Assembly: GCA_947630135.1 (NCBI GenBank)
Contig: CANRGH010000005.1
Location: 1-64,000, forward strand
Source: an uncultured Monoglobus sp.
GTDB taxonomy: Bacteria > Bacillota > Clostridia > Monoglobales > Monoglobaceae
Direction of reading: 5' to 3'
DNA: 64,000 bases
Both the position numbers and the translations under genes were made by a program. Under the pieces are notes generated by a model. The model did not search any database, was not told where the DNA came from, and saw only the letters and a program-made list of their open reading frames with translations. Positions 7,934-16,193 of this stretch are shown piece after piece (within the stretch, counting starts at the first letter, position 1; each line of letters begins with the position of its first letter).

Positions 7934-9753
7934 GCAACGGAACCGCAAATCAAAGGATCGTTGTTGAGAAAAAGATACCCGGCAGGAACCGCGGCAACCG
8001 CTTCGCGGAGGTCGAGCATGCCGACAACGCCGCCGCGACCCTAAAGCGCGTGTGGAAATACTTCGCGAAGGAAAAGGCCATGGTTATCTCCATGCTTGTT
8101 ATCGTTGTTTTCGGCACTTTATGCGGCGTGTACGCGCCGAGCGTTCAGAGCCGCGCGATCGACATAATCGCGGGCTCGGCAGCGGGAAATCTCGCCGCGA
8201 CGCTCGCGCTAATGCTCGGGGTTTATCTGATATACAGTCTGTGCCAGCTTTTTCAGGGCGTGTTCAGCGCGCGGCTCAGTCAGAGGATAGTCGCGCGGAT
8301 GCGCGGCGAGCTGTTCGGAAAGGTGATCGACCTGCCTGTCAAGTATCTTGACGACCACAGCCACGGCGACGTTATGAGCCGCATGACCAACGACATCGAG
8401 AACATTTCGAACACGGTGTCACAGTCGCTGCCCTCGCTGTTTTCGGGCGTGCTGACCGTGGCAGGAACCGCGGCGGTGATGCTGTGGTTCTGCGCGAGGC
8501 TGGCGCTTTTGAGCTTTCTGACCGTGATACTCACTCTGCTCGCCACAAAATTTTTGTCAAAGCGAGTGCGCAAATTCTCGCGCGAGCGGCAGCGGCTCCT
8601 CGGCGAGATGAACGGCACTGTCGAGGAAATGGTCGCGGGCTACCGCTCGGTCGTTGCGTACAATCATCAGGACGCCACAACCGAAAGCTTTAACTCGACC
8701 TCCGACTTGCTGACCTCGGCAGGAATAAGAACCGAGATTTTCAGCGGCGTTATGGGCCCGATCATGAACTGCATCGGCAACATCGGCTTTGTTATCATAG
8801 CCGCATTCGGCTGCTTCTTCGCGATCAAGGGGATAATCTCGGTCGGCGTGATCTCGGCGTTCATCATATACGCCAAACAGTTCAGCCGCCCGATAAACGA
8901 GATCGCGCAGCTCTACGGCCAGCTCCAGACGGCGGTCGCGGGCGCGGAGCGCGTGTTCGTCGTGCTTGATGAGCAGCCCGAGGACATGGGCGGCGAGCCG
9001 CTCGGCGAGCTTGAGTCGGCCGAGGTGGAGTTCAAAAACGTGAACTTTTCGTATGTGGCGGGAAAGCCCGTGCTGCGCGACTTCAGCCTCACGGTGCCGA
9101 GCGGTAAAAAGGTCGCGCTTGTCGGCGCGACGGGCAGCGGCAAGACCACCGTCGTCAACCTTCTGATGAGGTTCTATGACATTGACAGCGGCGAGATACT
9201 GATAAACGGCAGAAATATCGCCGACATCTCGCGCGAGTCGCTGCGCAAAAACGCGGCGATCGTGCTCCAGGACACCGTGCTGTTTTCCGACACGGTCGAA
9301 AACAATCTGAAATACGGCAATCCCGACGCGGACGAAAATCTTCTTGCCTCCGCTATAAAAATGAGCCGCAGCGAGGGAATGATCCGCCGCATGAAAAAGG
9401 GCGTGAAAACGCTGCTGACCGCCTCGGGCTCAAATGTCAGCCAAGGCCAGCGGCAGCTACTCGCGATCGCGAGGGCGTTTGTCGCGGACCCGAAAATACT
9501 TATTCTCGACGAGGCGACCTCGAACGTTGACACCCGAACCGAAAAAGCGATCCAGGACGCGATGCACACCGTTATGAAAAACCGCACAAGCATAATAATC
9601 GCGCACCGCCTCTCGACGATCCGCGACGCCGATCTGATCGTGGTAATGGATCACGGAAAAATCGTCGAAAGCGGAACGCACGACGAGCTGCTCGCCCGCG
9701 GCGGCAAGTACCGCGATCTGTACATGACCCAGTTCGCGGGCTTCGCGACATAA
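7930..9753 (+). CDS. ABC exporter half-transporter (catalytic ATP site subunit)
   Basis: A 607-residue partner of the preceding gene, with an N-terminal cytoplasmic extension of about 40 residues, a six-helix membrane domain and an ATPase domain. It keeps Walker A GATGSGKTT, Walker B with catalytic glutamate (ILILDEATSNVD) and the H-loop histidine (IIAHRLSTI), but its signature is VSQGQRQL instead of LSGGQ. Paired with the first subunit this gives one fully canonical ATP site (its own Walker motifs plus the partner's LSGGQ) and one degenerate site, the expected architecture of an asymmetric heterodimer. ATGA overlap with the upstream gene implies translational coupling. Confidence 0.93.
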   Translation: MSNGTANQRIVVEKKIPGRNRGNRFAEVEHADNAAATLKRVWKYFAKEKAMVISMLVIVVFGTLCGVYAPSVQSRAIDIIAGSAAGNLAATLALMLGVYLIYSLCQLFQGVFSARLSQRIVARMRGELFGKVIDLPVKYLDDHSHGDVMSRMTNDIENISNTVSQSLPSLFSGVLTVAGTAAVMLWFCARLALLSFLTVILTLLATKFLSKRVRKFSRERQRLLGEMNGTVEEMVAGYRSVVAYNHQDATTESFNSTSDLLTSAGIRTEIFSGVMGPIMNCIGNIGFVIIAAFGCFFAIKGIISVGVISAFIIYAKQFSRPINEIAQLYGQLQTAVAGAERVFVVLDEQPEDMGGEPLGELESAEVEFKNVNFSYVAGKPVLRDFSLTVPSGKKVALVGATGSGKTTVVNLLMRFYDIDSGEILINGRNIADISRESLRKNAAIVLQDTVLFSDTVENNLKYGNPDADENLLASAIKMSRSEGMIRRMKKGVKTLLTASGSNVSQGQRQLLAIARAFVADPKILILDEATSNVDTRTEKAIQDAMHTVMKNRTSIIIAHRLSTIRDADLIVVMDHGKIVESGTHDELLARGGKYRDLYMTQFAGFAT

Positions 9754-9760
9754 TATTTAC

Positions 9761-9789
9761 TTGACGCTTCGGAAAAAATAAAGTATAAT
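9761..9789 (+). promoter_or_regulatory. Consensus promoter of the flavoprotein-rubredoxin gene
   Basis: TTGACG (9761-9766), a 17-base spacer and TATAAT (9784-9789), about 40 bases before the ATG at 9832 and just after the exporter operon. No operator is recognisable. Confidence 0.8.
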
Positions 9790-9831
9790 TTAGATATGGT
9801 TAATTTATCAAAAATCAACGGAGGTGTAATT

Positions 9832-10449
9832 ATGGACAAAAACGCTGTTTACAAGGTTGGCTACGGGCTCTACGTCCTGTCCGCAAACGACGGCGGCAGG
9901 GACAGCGGCTGCATAATAAACACGGTCATGCAGATAACCTCAAACGAGCCCTCAAAGTTTATCATCTCGGTAAACAAACAGAACTTCACGCATGATATGG
10001 TCTTGCGCGGCGGCAAATTCAACGTCTCGATACTGACCGAGGAAACGCCGTTTTCGGTGTTTCAAACCTTCGGCTTCAAAAGCGGCAGAGACTCCGACAA
10101 ATTCGCGGAGATCGACTTCGCGAAGCGCGCGGAAAACGGACTGCTCTATCTTGACAAGTACGCGAACGCGTATCTCTCGTTCAAGCTGATCGACACGGTC
10201 GACTGCGACACCCACACGATATTTATCGCAGAGCTGACCGACGCTGTCTCGCTCACTGGCGGCGAGAGCCTGACCTACGCGTACTATCACAAGCACATCA
10301 AGCCCCAGCCGCAAAAGACAGAGAAAAAAGTCACAGGCTGGCGATGCAGGATATGCGGCTATATCTATGAGGGTGAGGAGCTGCCGCCCGATTTTGTCTG
10401 CCCGCTGTGCAAGCACGGCGCGGCCGACTTTGAAAAAATTGAAGCATAG
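9832..10449 (+). CDS. Flavin reductase-like domain fused to rubredoxin (high-molecular-weight rubredoxin type)
   Basis: A 205-residue cytoplasmic electron carrier. Residues 1 to about 150 form a flavin reductase-like (split-barrel FMN) domain, beginning with the typical KVGYGLYVLSAND and containing QITSNEPSKFIISVNK. A C-terminal rubredoxin domain (about residues 163-203) has the two metal-binding pairs CRICGYIYEG and CPLCKHG. The architecture matches Moorella Hrb, which passes electrons from NADH to flavodiiron proteins that reduce O2 or NO, so a role in oxygen or nitrosative stress defence is likely. I use ATG 9832, which has GGAGGTG at ideal spacing, rather than the upstream ATG at 9796. 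It has its own promoter and terminator. Confidence 0.9.
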   Translation: MDKNAVYKVGYGLYVLSANDGGRDSGCIINTVMQITSNEPSKFIISVNKQNFTHDMVLRGGKFNVSILTEETPFSVFQTFGFKSGRDSDKFAEIDFAKRAENGLLYLDKYANAYLSFKLIDTVDCDTHTIFIAELTDAVSLTGGESLTYAYYHKHIKPQPQKTEKKVTGWRCRICGYIYEGEELPPDFVCPLCKHGAADFEKIEA

Positions 10450-10450
10450 C

Positions 10451-10480
10451 AAAAAGCCGGAGCCCCGCTCCGGCTTTTTT
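10451..10480 (+). terminator. Intrinsic terminator after the flavoprotein-rubredoxin gene
   Basis: A 9-bp GC-rich stem, AGCCGGAGC (10455-10463) with GCTCCGGCT (10467-10475), three-base loop, A-run before and T6 after. It also works for the convergent antitoxin gene on the minus strand. Confidence 0.92.
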
Positions 10481-10488
10481 GATAACCG

Positions 10489-10695
10489 CTATTCTAAGCT
10501 GTCAAGAGGTATAAAACCGCCTTTTTTGTATTCCTGCCTGCCCTCCGCAACAACAGCTTTTTCCTCATCAGTTAAATCCGTTTCAATTTGCACAGAGTCA
10601 TCCGCAAGCAACATCAAGATCGGCTGCAAGGCCTCAAGTTTACTGTCGGATATTTCGTCAATATAGTTTAAGATTTCTTTGCGTATCGCAGTCAT
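10489..10695 (-). CDS. Putative antitoxin of a type II toxin-antitoxin pair
   Basis: A 68-residue acidic protein without a recognisable DNA-binding motif. Its N-terminal part is helical (IRKEILNYIDEISDSKLEALQPILML) and its C-terminal part (DLTDEEKAVVAEGRQEYKKG) is charged and probably flexible, like the toxin-wrapping tails of small antitoxins. ATG 10695 has AGGAG 8 bases upstream; an earlier GTG lies inside that site. It starts 14 bases after the toxin gene, the reverse of the usual antitoxin-first order. The assignment rests mainly on this neighbour. Confidence 0.7.
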   Translation of the reverse strand: MTAIRKEILNYIDEISDSKLEALQPILMLLADDSVQIETDLTDEEKAVVAEGRQEYKKGGFIPLDSLE

Positions 10696-10709
10696 AACAA
10701 TCACTCCTA

Positions 10710-10952
10710 TTATTTATAGATCTGGCCTCTGGAATTAATGTCATATATTATTATTTTATCATCAGTAATGTCAAATAATGCACGAAATTTTCCAATTCTT
10801 AATCTAAAGCCGTCTTTCCCCTGCATTTTTTTAATATCACCTTGCGGTGGATCTTTTTCAAGATTTTTAAACGCTTTTATTATTCTGTTTTTTGTATTAC
10901 TATCAAGTTTTAGTAAGTATTTCGCCGCTTTGGGCGACAGCTCTGTCATCAT
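10710..10952 (-). CDS. RelE/ParE-superfamily toxin
   Basis: An 80-residue basic protein with the RelE/ParE fold pattern: N-terminal helices (KAAKYLLKLDSNTKNRIIKAFKNL), a central PPQGDIKKMQGKDGFRLRIGKFRALFDI sheet with the family's RLRIGKFR core, and the C-terminal IIIYDINSRGQIYK strand. RelE-type members cleave mRNA on the ribosome, ParE-type members poison gyrase; the sequence alone does not separate them, though the IYDINSRGQIYK ending is nearer to RelE. AGGTGAT precedes the ATG. It is the first gene of a two-gene unit with the antitoxin. Confidence 0.85.
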   Translation of the reverse strand: MMTELSPKAAKYLLKLDSNTKNRIIKAFKNLEKDPPQGDIKKMQGKDGFRLRIGKFRALFDITDDKIIIYDINSRGQIYK

Positions 10953-10972
10953 AAGATCACCTGTTATACAAT

Positions 10973-13900
10973 TTATTTAGCCAGCGGCTCTATTGTGTCG
11001 GTGCTGCTCCAGATAAAGGCTTTGGCAGAGCCGCCTTCGGGAACGGGGACGTCAAATCCGTCGAGGATCATGCCGATCATGGGGATACTCGAAGAGGTCA
11101 CGATCTTCGCCTGCATGCCGCTCAAAGCGCCGTCCGCGTCATACGCCGCGGCTATAACGGTCACGCTTTCGCTTTCCGGAACCGAATGCACAGCGGCCGT
11201 TACCGCGGTGATTTTTCCATCTTCAACGACCGCCGTCGCGTCCGTGAACGGGGTGTCGGCGACAACATGAACGTTGAACGTGATCATCTCGCCGCTGTCC
11301 GTGACCGCGGTCAGAGTTGTGTCACCGATCTTCACGCCGTATATCAGACCCGAAGCCGTGCCGTTTGTGACCGCCGCGCCGCGGGTGTCGCTTATAAGCA
11401 CCGATCTGTTGCCCGAAACAAAGCTCACGAGCGAGGTCGTGTCCGCGGGCTCAACGCTGACCGGAACCTCAAGCTCCGCGCCGAGCGGAACCGTGATGTC
11501 GCCGCTTATTTCCGAATTGATCGAAGTCGCGGGTCTTCCCTCCTCCGTCTGCGTGAACGCGAGGTTGCGGATAGTGAAGGTAACCTCAACTTTTGTCGGC
11601 TTCTCAATATTTTTAAAGCTCATAATATGCTTATCTTTATCGGTAACGGTATGATCGTCGCTGACGGCGGAACCGTCCCATGCGTTGAACGGATCGTTTG
11701 TATCAAATATGCCGCTGTCTTTGATAGCAGATTTATAATCATTCTTTGTAATCGTCAGCGGTTCACCGTTCACTTTGATCTCGTCGTATTTGATTTCGCA
11801 GGTGTCCACCGGGGTTTTAAGCGCGCCGCTTGTGTCGACATCATAATCCTTAAGATAAATCGCAACAAAATCTTTTATATCCGAAACACCTGCTTTTTTG
11901 CCCGCGTCGGAAAGATCCTTCGTGAGATCGAACTCGGCCTTATATTGTCCGTCGGAGGTTATCCGCACCGCCGGACCTCTTTCGGTTCCCGCGTAGCTGC
12001 CGCCGTATAAAACATTAAGCGCGACATTTATACTGGTGTCGGATGAAGCCTCGGTCACAATTACGGGAACGGTATATGTGGTTCCGCTCTCCGCGGCGAT
12101 CGTTATATATGCCGCGCCGGGTCCGGCGCCGACCACTTTGCCGAACGCGTTGACGGTTGCAACATTCTCGTTTGATGTGTAGTAATAAAGCTTTTCGCCG
12201 TTGTCCGCAGCCGCATCGATATATAAATATTTATTCTGCATAAGCTCATATCCGTTTTGAGCCACGGTTATGCTTTGAGCAGGACTTGTCGACTCTTTCG
12301 CCTTAACAATTACCTTTATCACGGCCTGCGCCTCGCCGCTCTGCGAATACGCCGTCACGTTTGCCGTGCCGATCTTTACGCCTTGGATAAGTCCGTTATA
12401 TGCCGTCGCGACATCATCGTTGTCGGATTTCCAGATCACAACGTCATTGTTTTCCGCAGGCTGAACCGAAACGTTTATTTTCTCGCTTCCTCCGATCTCC
12501 ATTTCAACCACGGTCTTATCCGGAACGATCTCGGTTATCGGTGTCACTTCGGGGTTAATAACTATATCCTTCATGTCATACCCCATGTTCGACGAGGAAG
12601 GTTTGACAAACATGCCGCGCATCATCGCGTCGGTTATGCTCTTGAATATCGGCTTTTTGCCCTCTCTGTTCCAAACTGACCAAGACGAGTCGGGGGATTG
12701 GGTCATATCGAACCAGCCCTGGTCCCACACGCAGGGAACGACCTTGGCGACTTGGCAGGCCCGGGTCACGATCTCGTCAAAATATGCGCGGTCGTAATCA
12801 TTAAATCCGCTCGGATTATTTTTGTTAAGCTTGTTGCGGTTGCCGTACTCACCAAGGATCATGGGATAATTTTTAAATTTATTACTCATTTTTCTTAGCT
12901 GGTCAACAACCTCATATACTTCACTGTATGTCCATGTCGCGTTTGAGCTGTTTTTGTAAATATGAGCGGCGAACATGAGACGCGTGTCGGTGTTATAGCT
13001 GTCGGTCGGCATTTTGAAGGCGCTGTCCGTTCCCGCATTGGCAAAATGCGATACGGCCGAGATCCAGCGTTTAGCGTTGTTTGAGCCGGTTGAGCGCACA
13101 ACATTGACGCATATCTGGTTGAGGTTCATGATCAGCGGAATATCATAGTTTTTGACATTCGTGTCATTTTTATTACCCGAATCATGCGTGGTGCTTGTAA
13201 GCTCATTGGCAGCCTCAAAAATCAAATGCTCATCATAATCTTTGAATTTCTCGGCAATATGCCGCCACACATTCTCATATTTCTCATAAACATAATCAAG
13301 GTCGTCAAAGCCGACGGAAAGCCATCCGTCCGCGCCGTCGTGGTGAATGTTGATTATCGCGTACATATCAAGCTCAACGCAGTAATCGACTATGTCCTGT
13401 ACACGATTTATCCACGCGTCGTTTATGGCATATCCGTTTTCATCGTCGATCATGTCGCCCCAGGTCACCGGAATGCGAACCGTGTTAAAACCCGCGTCAT
13501 GAACCGAGCGAATCATATCCTTTGTCGTGGCAACGGACTGCCAGATCGTCTCGCCCGGATGGAAGGCGTTGTGGCCGTCCATCGTGTTGCCGAGGTTCCA
13601 GCCCACGCCCATTTCACTGACCGTGTCCTGCGGCGAAAGAACGCGAAACGGCTGCGGATCACCCGGCTCGGTGCTGTCCTTGAACAAAAGATTTGACTTC
13701 GCTGCCTCAAGATTTTTTCTTGCTGCCTCAAGCTGCGAATCTGTGGCCGACGCATTGTTTAAAACGCCCTCGGCGGTCGTTATTGCGCTCTGAAACGTCT
13801 TAAACGACTCGTCCTGATATTTTGCGGGATCTAAGGCCTTTGAGTAGTTTATCGAATACTCAAGCCAGCCTCTTTTCGTCTCGGGCAGGCCGCTCGGCTG

Positions 13901-14410
13901 CGATAAATAAGCGTAATCCGTCAGAGTAACAACAACTCCTTCGGGAGGCTCGACAAACGAAATGTTTATGCCTTGAGCGACAAAATCATCTTTACTTCCT
14001 TTAAACGAGGCAATAACATCGGCTGTGCGCACATAGGCAGTATATACTCCGTTTTCCGAAACGGAGCCTCCTATCGTTATAAAATTATTCTGCCATCCGC
14101 TCCATTCCGTCACTTCGTAGGGCTGCAGCGTGAACAAATCGGCGTCATCGGCAACAGAACCCGTCACCGTATATGTCACCTTGATATAGTCCGACGTCAA
14201 AAACTCCTTTGTCGTCATGCTTTGTATATAGCCGTCAAAACTCCCGTCCTCGCGCGGCTTCAAATCGGTTGTGCTTATTTGTTTTTCAATAACGCTCGTT
14301 TCATTAAGGCCGCTTACATCGGGCGCCTCCGCGGCGCTCGCCGTTATGCCGACAAGCGGCAGAACCATCGCGCAGACAATAAATAACGCGAGTATTCTTT
14401 TGATTTTCAT
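10973..14410 (-). CDS. Secreted multidomain GH5 glycanase (cellulase/endoglucanase type)
   Basis: A 1145-residue extracellular polysaccharide hydrolase. Residues 1-26 are a signal peptide ending ASAA. An N-terminal beta-rich domain (about 30-185) looks like a carbohydrate-binding module, followed by a short helical FIVAR-like segment (about 190-245). The GH5 domain spans about 265-620 and has MGVGWNLGNTMDG, the acid/base glutamate in FEAANELTS (near residue 399) and the nucleophile in MILGEYGN (near 520). Two BIG2-type Ig-like domains follow (about 640-790), then a second probable carbohydrate-binding domain (about 795-960) and further Ig-like sequence. There is no dockerin, SLH domain or LPXTG, so it is probably released. 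AGGAGGT lies before the ATG. Exact substrate cannot be read from sequence. Confidence 0.92.
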   Translation of the reverse strand: MKIKRILALFIVCAMVLPLVGITASAAEAPDVSGLNETSVIEKQISTTDLKPREDGSFDGYIQSMTTKEFLTSDYIKVTYTVTGSVADDADLFTLQPYEVTEWSGWQNNFITIGGSVSENGVYTAYVRTADVIASFKGSKDDFVAQGINISFVEPPEGVVVTLTDYAYLSQPSGLPETKRGWLEYSINYSKALDPAKYQDESFKTFQSAITTAEGVLNNASATDSQLEAARKNLEAAKSNLLFKDSTEPGDPQPFRVLSPQDTVSEMGVGWNLGNTMDGHNAFHPGETIWQSVATTKDMIRSVHDAGFNTVRIPVTWGDMIDDENGYAINDAWINRVQDIVDYCVELDMYAIINIHHDGADGWLSVGFDDLDYVYEKYENVWRHIAEKFKDYDEHLIFEAANELTSTTHDSGNKNDTNVKNYDIPLIMNLNQICVNVVRSTGSNNAKRWISAVSHFANAGTDSAFKMPTDSYNTDTRLMFAAHIYKNSSNATWTYSEVYEVVDQLRKMSNKFKNYPMILGEYGNRNKLNKNNPSGFNDYDRAYFDEIVTRACQVAKVVPCVWDQGWFDMTQSPDSSWSVWNREGKKPIFKSITDAMMRGMFVKPSSSNMGYDMKDIVINPEVTPITEIVPDKTVVEMEIGGSEKINVSVQPAENNDVVIWKSDNDDVATAYNGLIQGVKIGTANVTAYSQSGEAQAVIKVIVKAKESTSPAQSITVAQNGYELMQNKYLYIDAAADNGEKLYYYTSNENVATVNAFGKVVGAGPGAAYITIAAESGTTYTVPVIVTEASSDTSINVALNVLYGGSYAGTERGPAVRITSDGQYKAEFDLTKDLSDAGKKAGVSDIKDFVAIYLKDYDVDTSGALKTPVDTCEIKYDEIKVNGEPLTITKNDYKSAIKDSGIFDTNDPFNAWDGSAVSDDHTVTDKDKHIMSFKNIEKPTKVEVTFTIRNLAFTQTEEGRPATSINSEISGDITVPLGAELEVPVSVEPADTTSLVSFVSGNRSVLISDTRGAAVTNGTASGLIYGVKIGDTTLTAVTDSGEMITFNVHVVADTPFTDATAVVEDGKITAVTAAVHSVPESESVTVIAAAYDADGALSGMQAKIVTSSSIPMIGMILDGFDVPVPEGGSAKAFIWSSTDTIEPLAK

Positions 14411-14425
14411 AGTTGTACCTCCTAT

Positions 14426-14454
14426 ATTTTACAATATCCCAAAAAATCAAGCAA
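14426..14454 (-). promoter_or_regulatory. Candidate promoter of the GH5 gene
   Basis: On the minus strand TTGCTT (14454-14449), a 17-base spacer and TAAAAT (14431-14426). The expected transcription start would fall within or just before the AGGAGGT site, giving a leader of only about 9 bases, so either the start point is shifted or the gene is also read from the upstream small gene. Confidence 0.4.
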
Positions 14455-14458
14455 AATT

Positions 14459-14725
14459 TTAGGCAATCATACCACCTCCGGAACGGGCAAATTCCCAGAT
14501 AAGCGAATCGTTATCTCGCGCGTATTCTTTGAGATCCATGATCTCATCCTCCGAAAAGCCGAAGGATTTAGATATTGTGCCGCACGGAAGCTCCATATCA
14601 AGAAAGTCAAAACCGTTTTCGCTCGGGCGTTCAAAATGAAGCTTAATGATCTCAAACCCGTCTTTTTCGATTACCTCGCTGTGGTTCAGTGTTATTCCGT
14701 TGACCGTTGAATAATAATAGCTCAT
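14459..14725 (-). CDS. Small hypothetical protein
   Basis: An 88-residue acidic protein that I do not recognise. It starts MSYYYSTVNGITLNHSEV, has a beta-rich first half and a helical second half (SEDEIMDLKEYARDNDSLIWEFAR) and ends GGGMIA. No signal peptide or membrane segment. AAGGAGCGTG precedes the ATG, supporting real translation. It lies 48 bases upstream of the GH5 gene in the same direction and could be co-transcribed with it, but nothing in the sequence links it to polysaccharide breakdown. Confidence 0.65.
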   Translation of the reverse strand: MSYYYSTVNGITLNHSEVIEKDGFEIIKLHFERPSENGFDFLDMELPCGTISKSFGFSEDEIMDLKEYARDNDSLIWEFARSGGGMIA

Positions 14726-14832
14726 ATTATCACGCTCCTTATCACTTATTTTACTAAAAATTTATCCAAAATTCAAGTAGTTTTTGCATTTTATTTGGCT
14801 TAATTAAAATTTAAAAAAATTATAAAAAAATA

Positions 14833-14861
14833 TTGCAATTTCTGTAATGTTAATGTAAACT
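14833..14861 (+). promoter_or_regulatory. Candidate promoter of purD-carB
   Basis: TTGCAA (14833-14838), a 17-base spacer and TAAACT (14856-14861), about 47 bases before the purD start, in an AT-rich intergenic stretch. No purine riboswitch or PurBox pair could be recognised between it and the start codon. Confidence 0.4.
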
Positions 14862-14908
14862 ATATTTAAGTATGTATAAAATTAACTATAGCGAGGAGAC
14901 TGAATTTT

Positions 14909-16168
14909 ATGAAGGTATTGGTTATCGGCAGCGGCGGCAGAGAACACGCGATCGTGTGGAAGCTCGCGCAGAGCGATAAGGTTGACAAAATCTACTGCGC
15001 TCCGGGTAACGGCGGCATATCCGAGCTCGCCGAATGCGTCGACATCGGGGTTATGGATTTTGAGAAGCAGACCGCTTTCGCCAAAGAAAATAATATAGAC
15101 CTGACGGTAGTCGCTCCCGACGATCCGCTGGCTGCGGGCGCCGTTGACGCGTTTGAGGCGGCGGGTCTTAAAGCGTTCGGCCCGAACAAGGCGGCGGCGA
15201 TCATTGAGGGCAGCAAGGCCTTTTCAAAGGATCTGATGAAAAAATACGGCATACCCACGGCGGCTTATGAGATTTTCGACTCAAGCTCCGCTGCGATAGA
15301 TTACATCAAATTACGGAACCAATTTCCCGTGGTTGTCAAGGCGGACGGACTTGCGCTCGGCAAAGGCGTTATAATCGCCAAAACCCTTGACGAGGCCGAG
15401 ACTGCCGTTCATGACATTATGGACGACAAGATCTTCGGCGCGGCGGGCGGCAAGGTCGTTATCGAGGAGTTCCTGACCGGTCCCGAGATCTCAGTGCTCG
15501 CGTTCACCGACGGAAAGACAATGAAGCCCATGGTTTCGGCGCAGGACCACAAGCGCGCCTATGACAACGACGAGGGCCCCAACACAGGCGGAATGGGCAC
15601 GTTCTCGCCCAGCCGTGTCTACACACCCGAGGTTGCCGACGAGTGCATGAACAACATCTTCCTGCCCACAATGAAGGCCATGAACGCCGAGGGCAGGACG
15701 TTCAAAGGCGTGCTATATTTCGGTCTTATGAAAACGGCGGACGGCGTTAAGGTCATTGAGTACAACTGCCGCTTCGGAGACCCCGAGACGCAGGTTGTGC
15801 TGCCGAGGCTCAAGACCGATCTGTTTGATATAATGAGCGCGGTCGTTGACGAAAGGCTCACCGATATCGAGATAGAGTGGTCTGACGAGGCCTGCGTCTG
15901 CGTCGTTATGGCCTCGGGCGGCTATCCTAAGTCATATCAAAAGGGATATAAGATCGACGGCATCAAGCAAGCCGAGTCTTTGGGCGCGACCGTGTTCCAC
16001 GCGGGAACCAAGCTCGACGGAACCGACGTGCTGACAAACGGCGGCAGGGTCCTTGGCGTTACCGCTATGGGCGAAACACTTGACGAGGCGATAAAAAAGG
16101 CCTACGGATATGTGGACGTTATTCATTTTAAGGACGCCCACTTCAGACACGACATAGGAATTAAATAA
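14909..16168 (+). CDS. purD: Phosphoribosylamine-glycine ligase (GAR synthetase)
   Basis: A 419-residue ATP-grasp enzyme that joins glycine to phosphoribosylamine, the second step of de novo purine synthesis. The N-terminus MKVLVIGSGGREHAIVWKL is diagnostic, followed by VVAPDDPLAAGAVD, the ATP-grasp region PVVVKADGLALGKGVI, and the conserved EYNCRFGDPETQVVLPRL near residue 290. Length is normal. GAGGAG lies 9 bases before the ATG. The downstream carB starts 25 bases after the stop, an unusual pairing of a purine gene with carbamoyl-phosphate synthesis. The rest of the purine genes in the window are 40 kb away on the other strand. Confidence 0.97.
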   Translation: MKVLVIGSGGREHAIVWKLAQSDKVDKIYCAPGNGGISELAECVDIGVMDFEKQTAFAKENNIDLTVVAPDDPLAAGAVDAFEAAGLKAFGPNKAAAIIEGSKAFSKDLMKKYGIPTAAYEIFDSSSAAIDYIKLRNQFPVVVKADGLALGKGVIIAKTLDEAETAVHDIMDDKIFGAAGGKVVIEEFLTGPEISVLAFTDGKTMKPMVSAQDHKRAYDNDEGPNTGGMGTFSPSRVYTPEVADECMNNIFLPTMKAMNAEGRTFKGVLYFGLMKTADGVKVIEYNCRFGDPETQVVLPRLKTDLFDIMSAVVDERLTDIEIEWSDEACVCVVMASGGYPKSYQKGYKIDGIKQAESLGATVFHAGTKLDGTDVLTNGGRVLGVTAMGETLDEAIKKAYGYVDVIHFKDAHFRHDIGIK

Positions 16169-16193
16169 ATTTGCATAAAGGAGAAAGCTGAAA

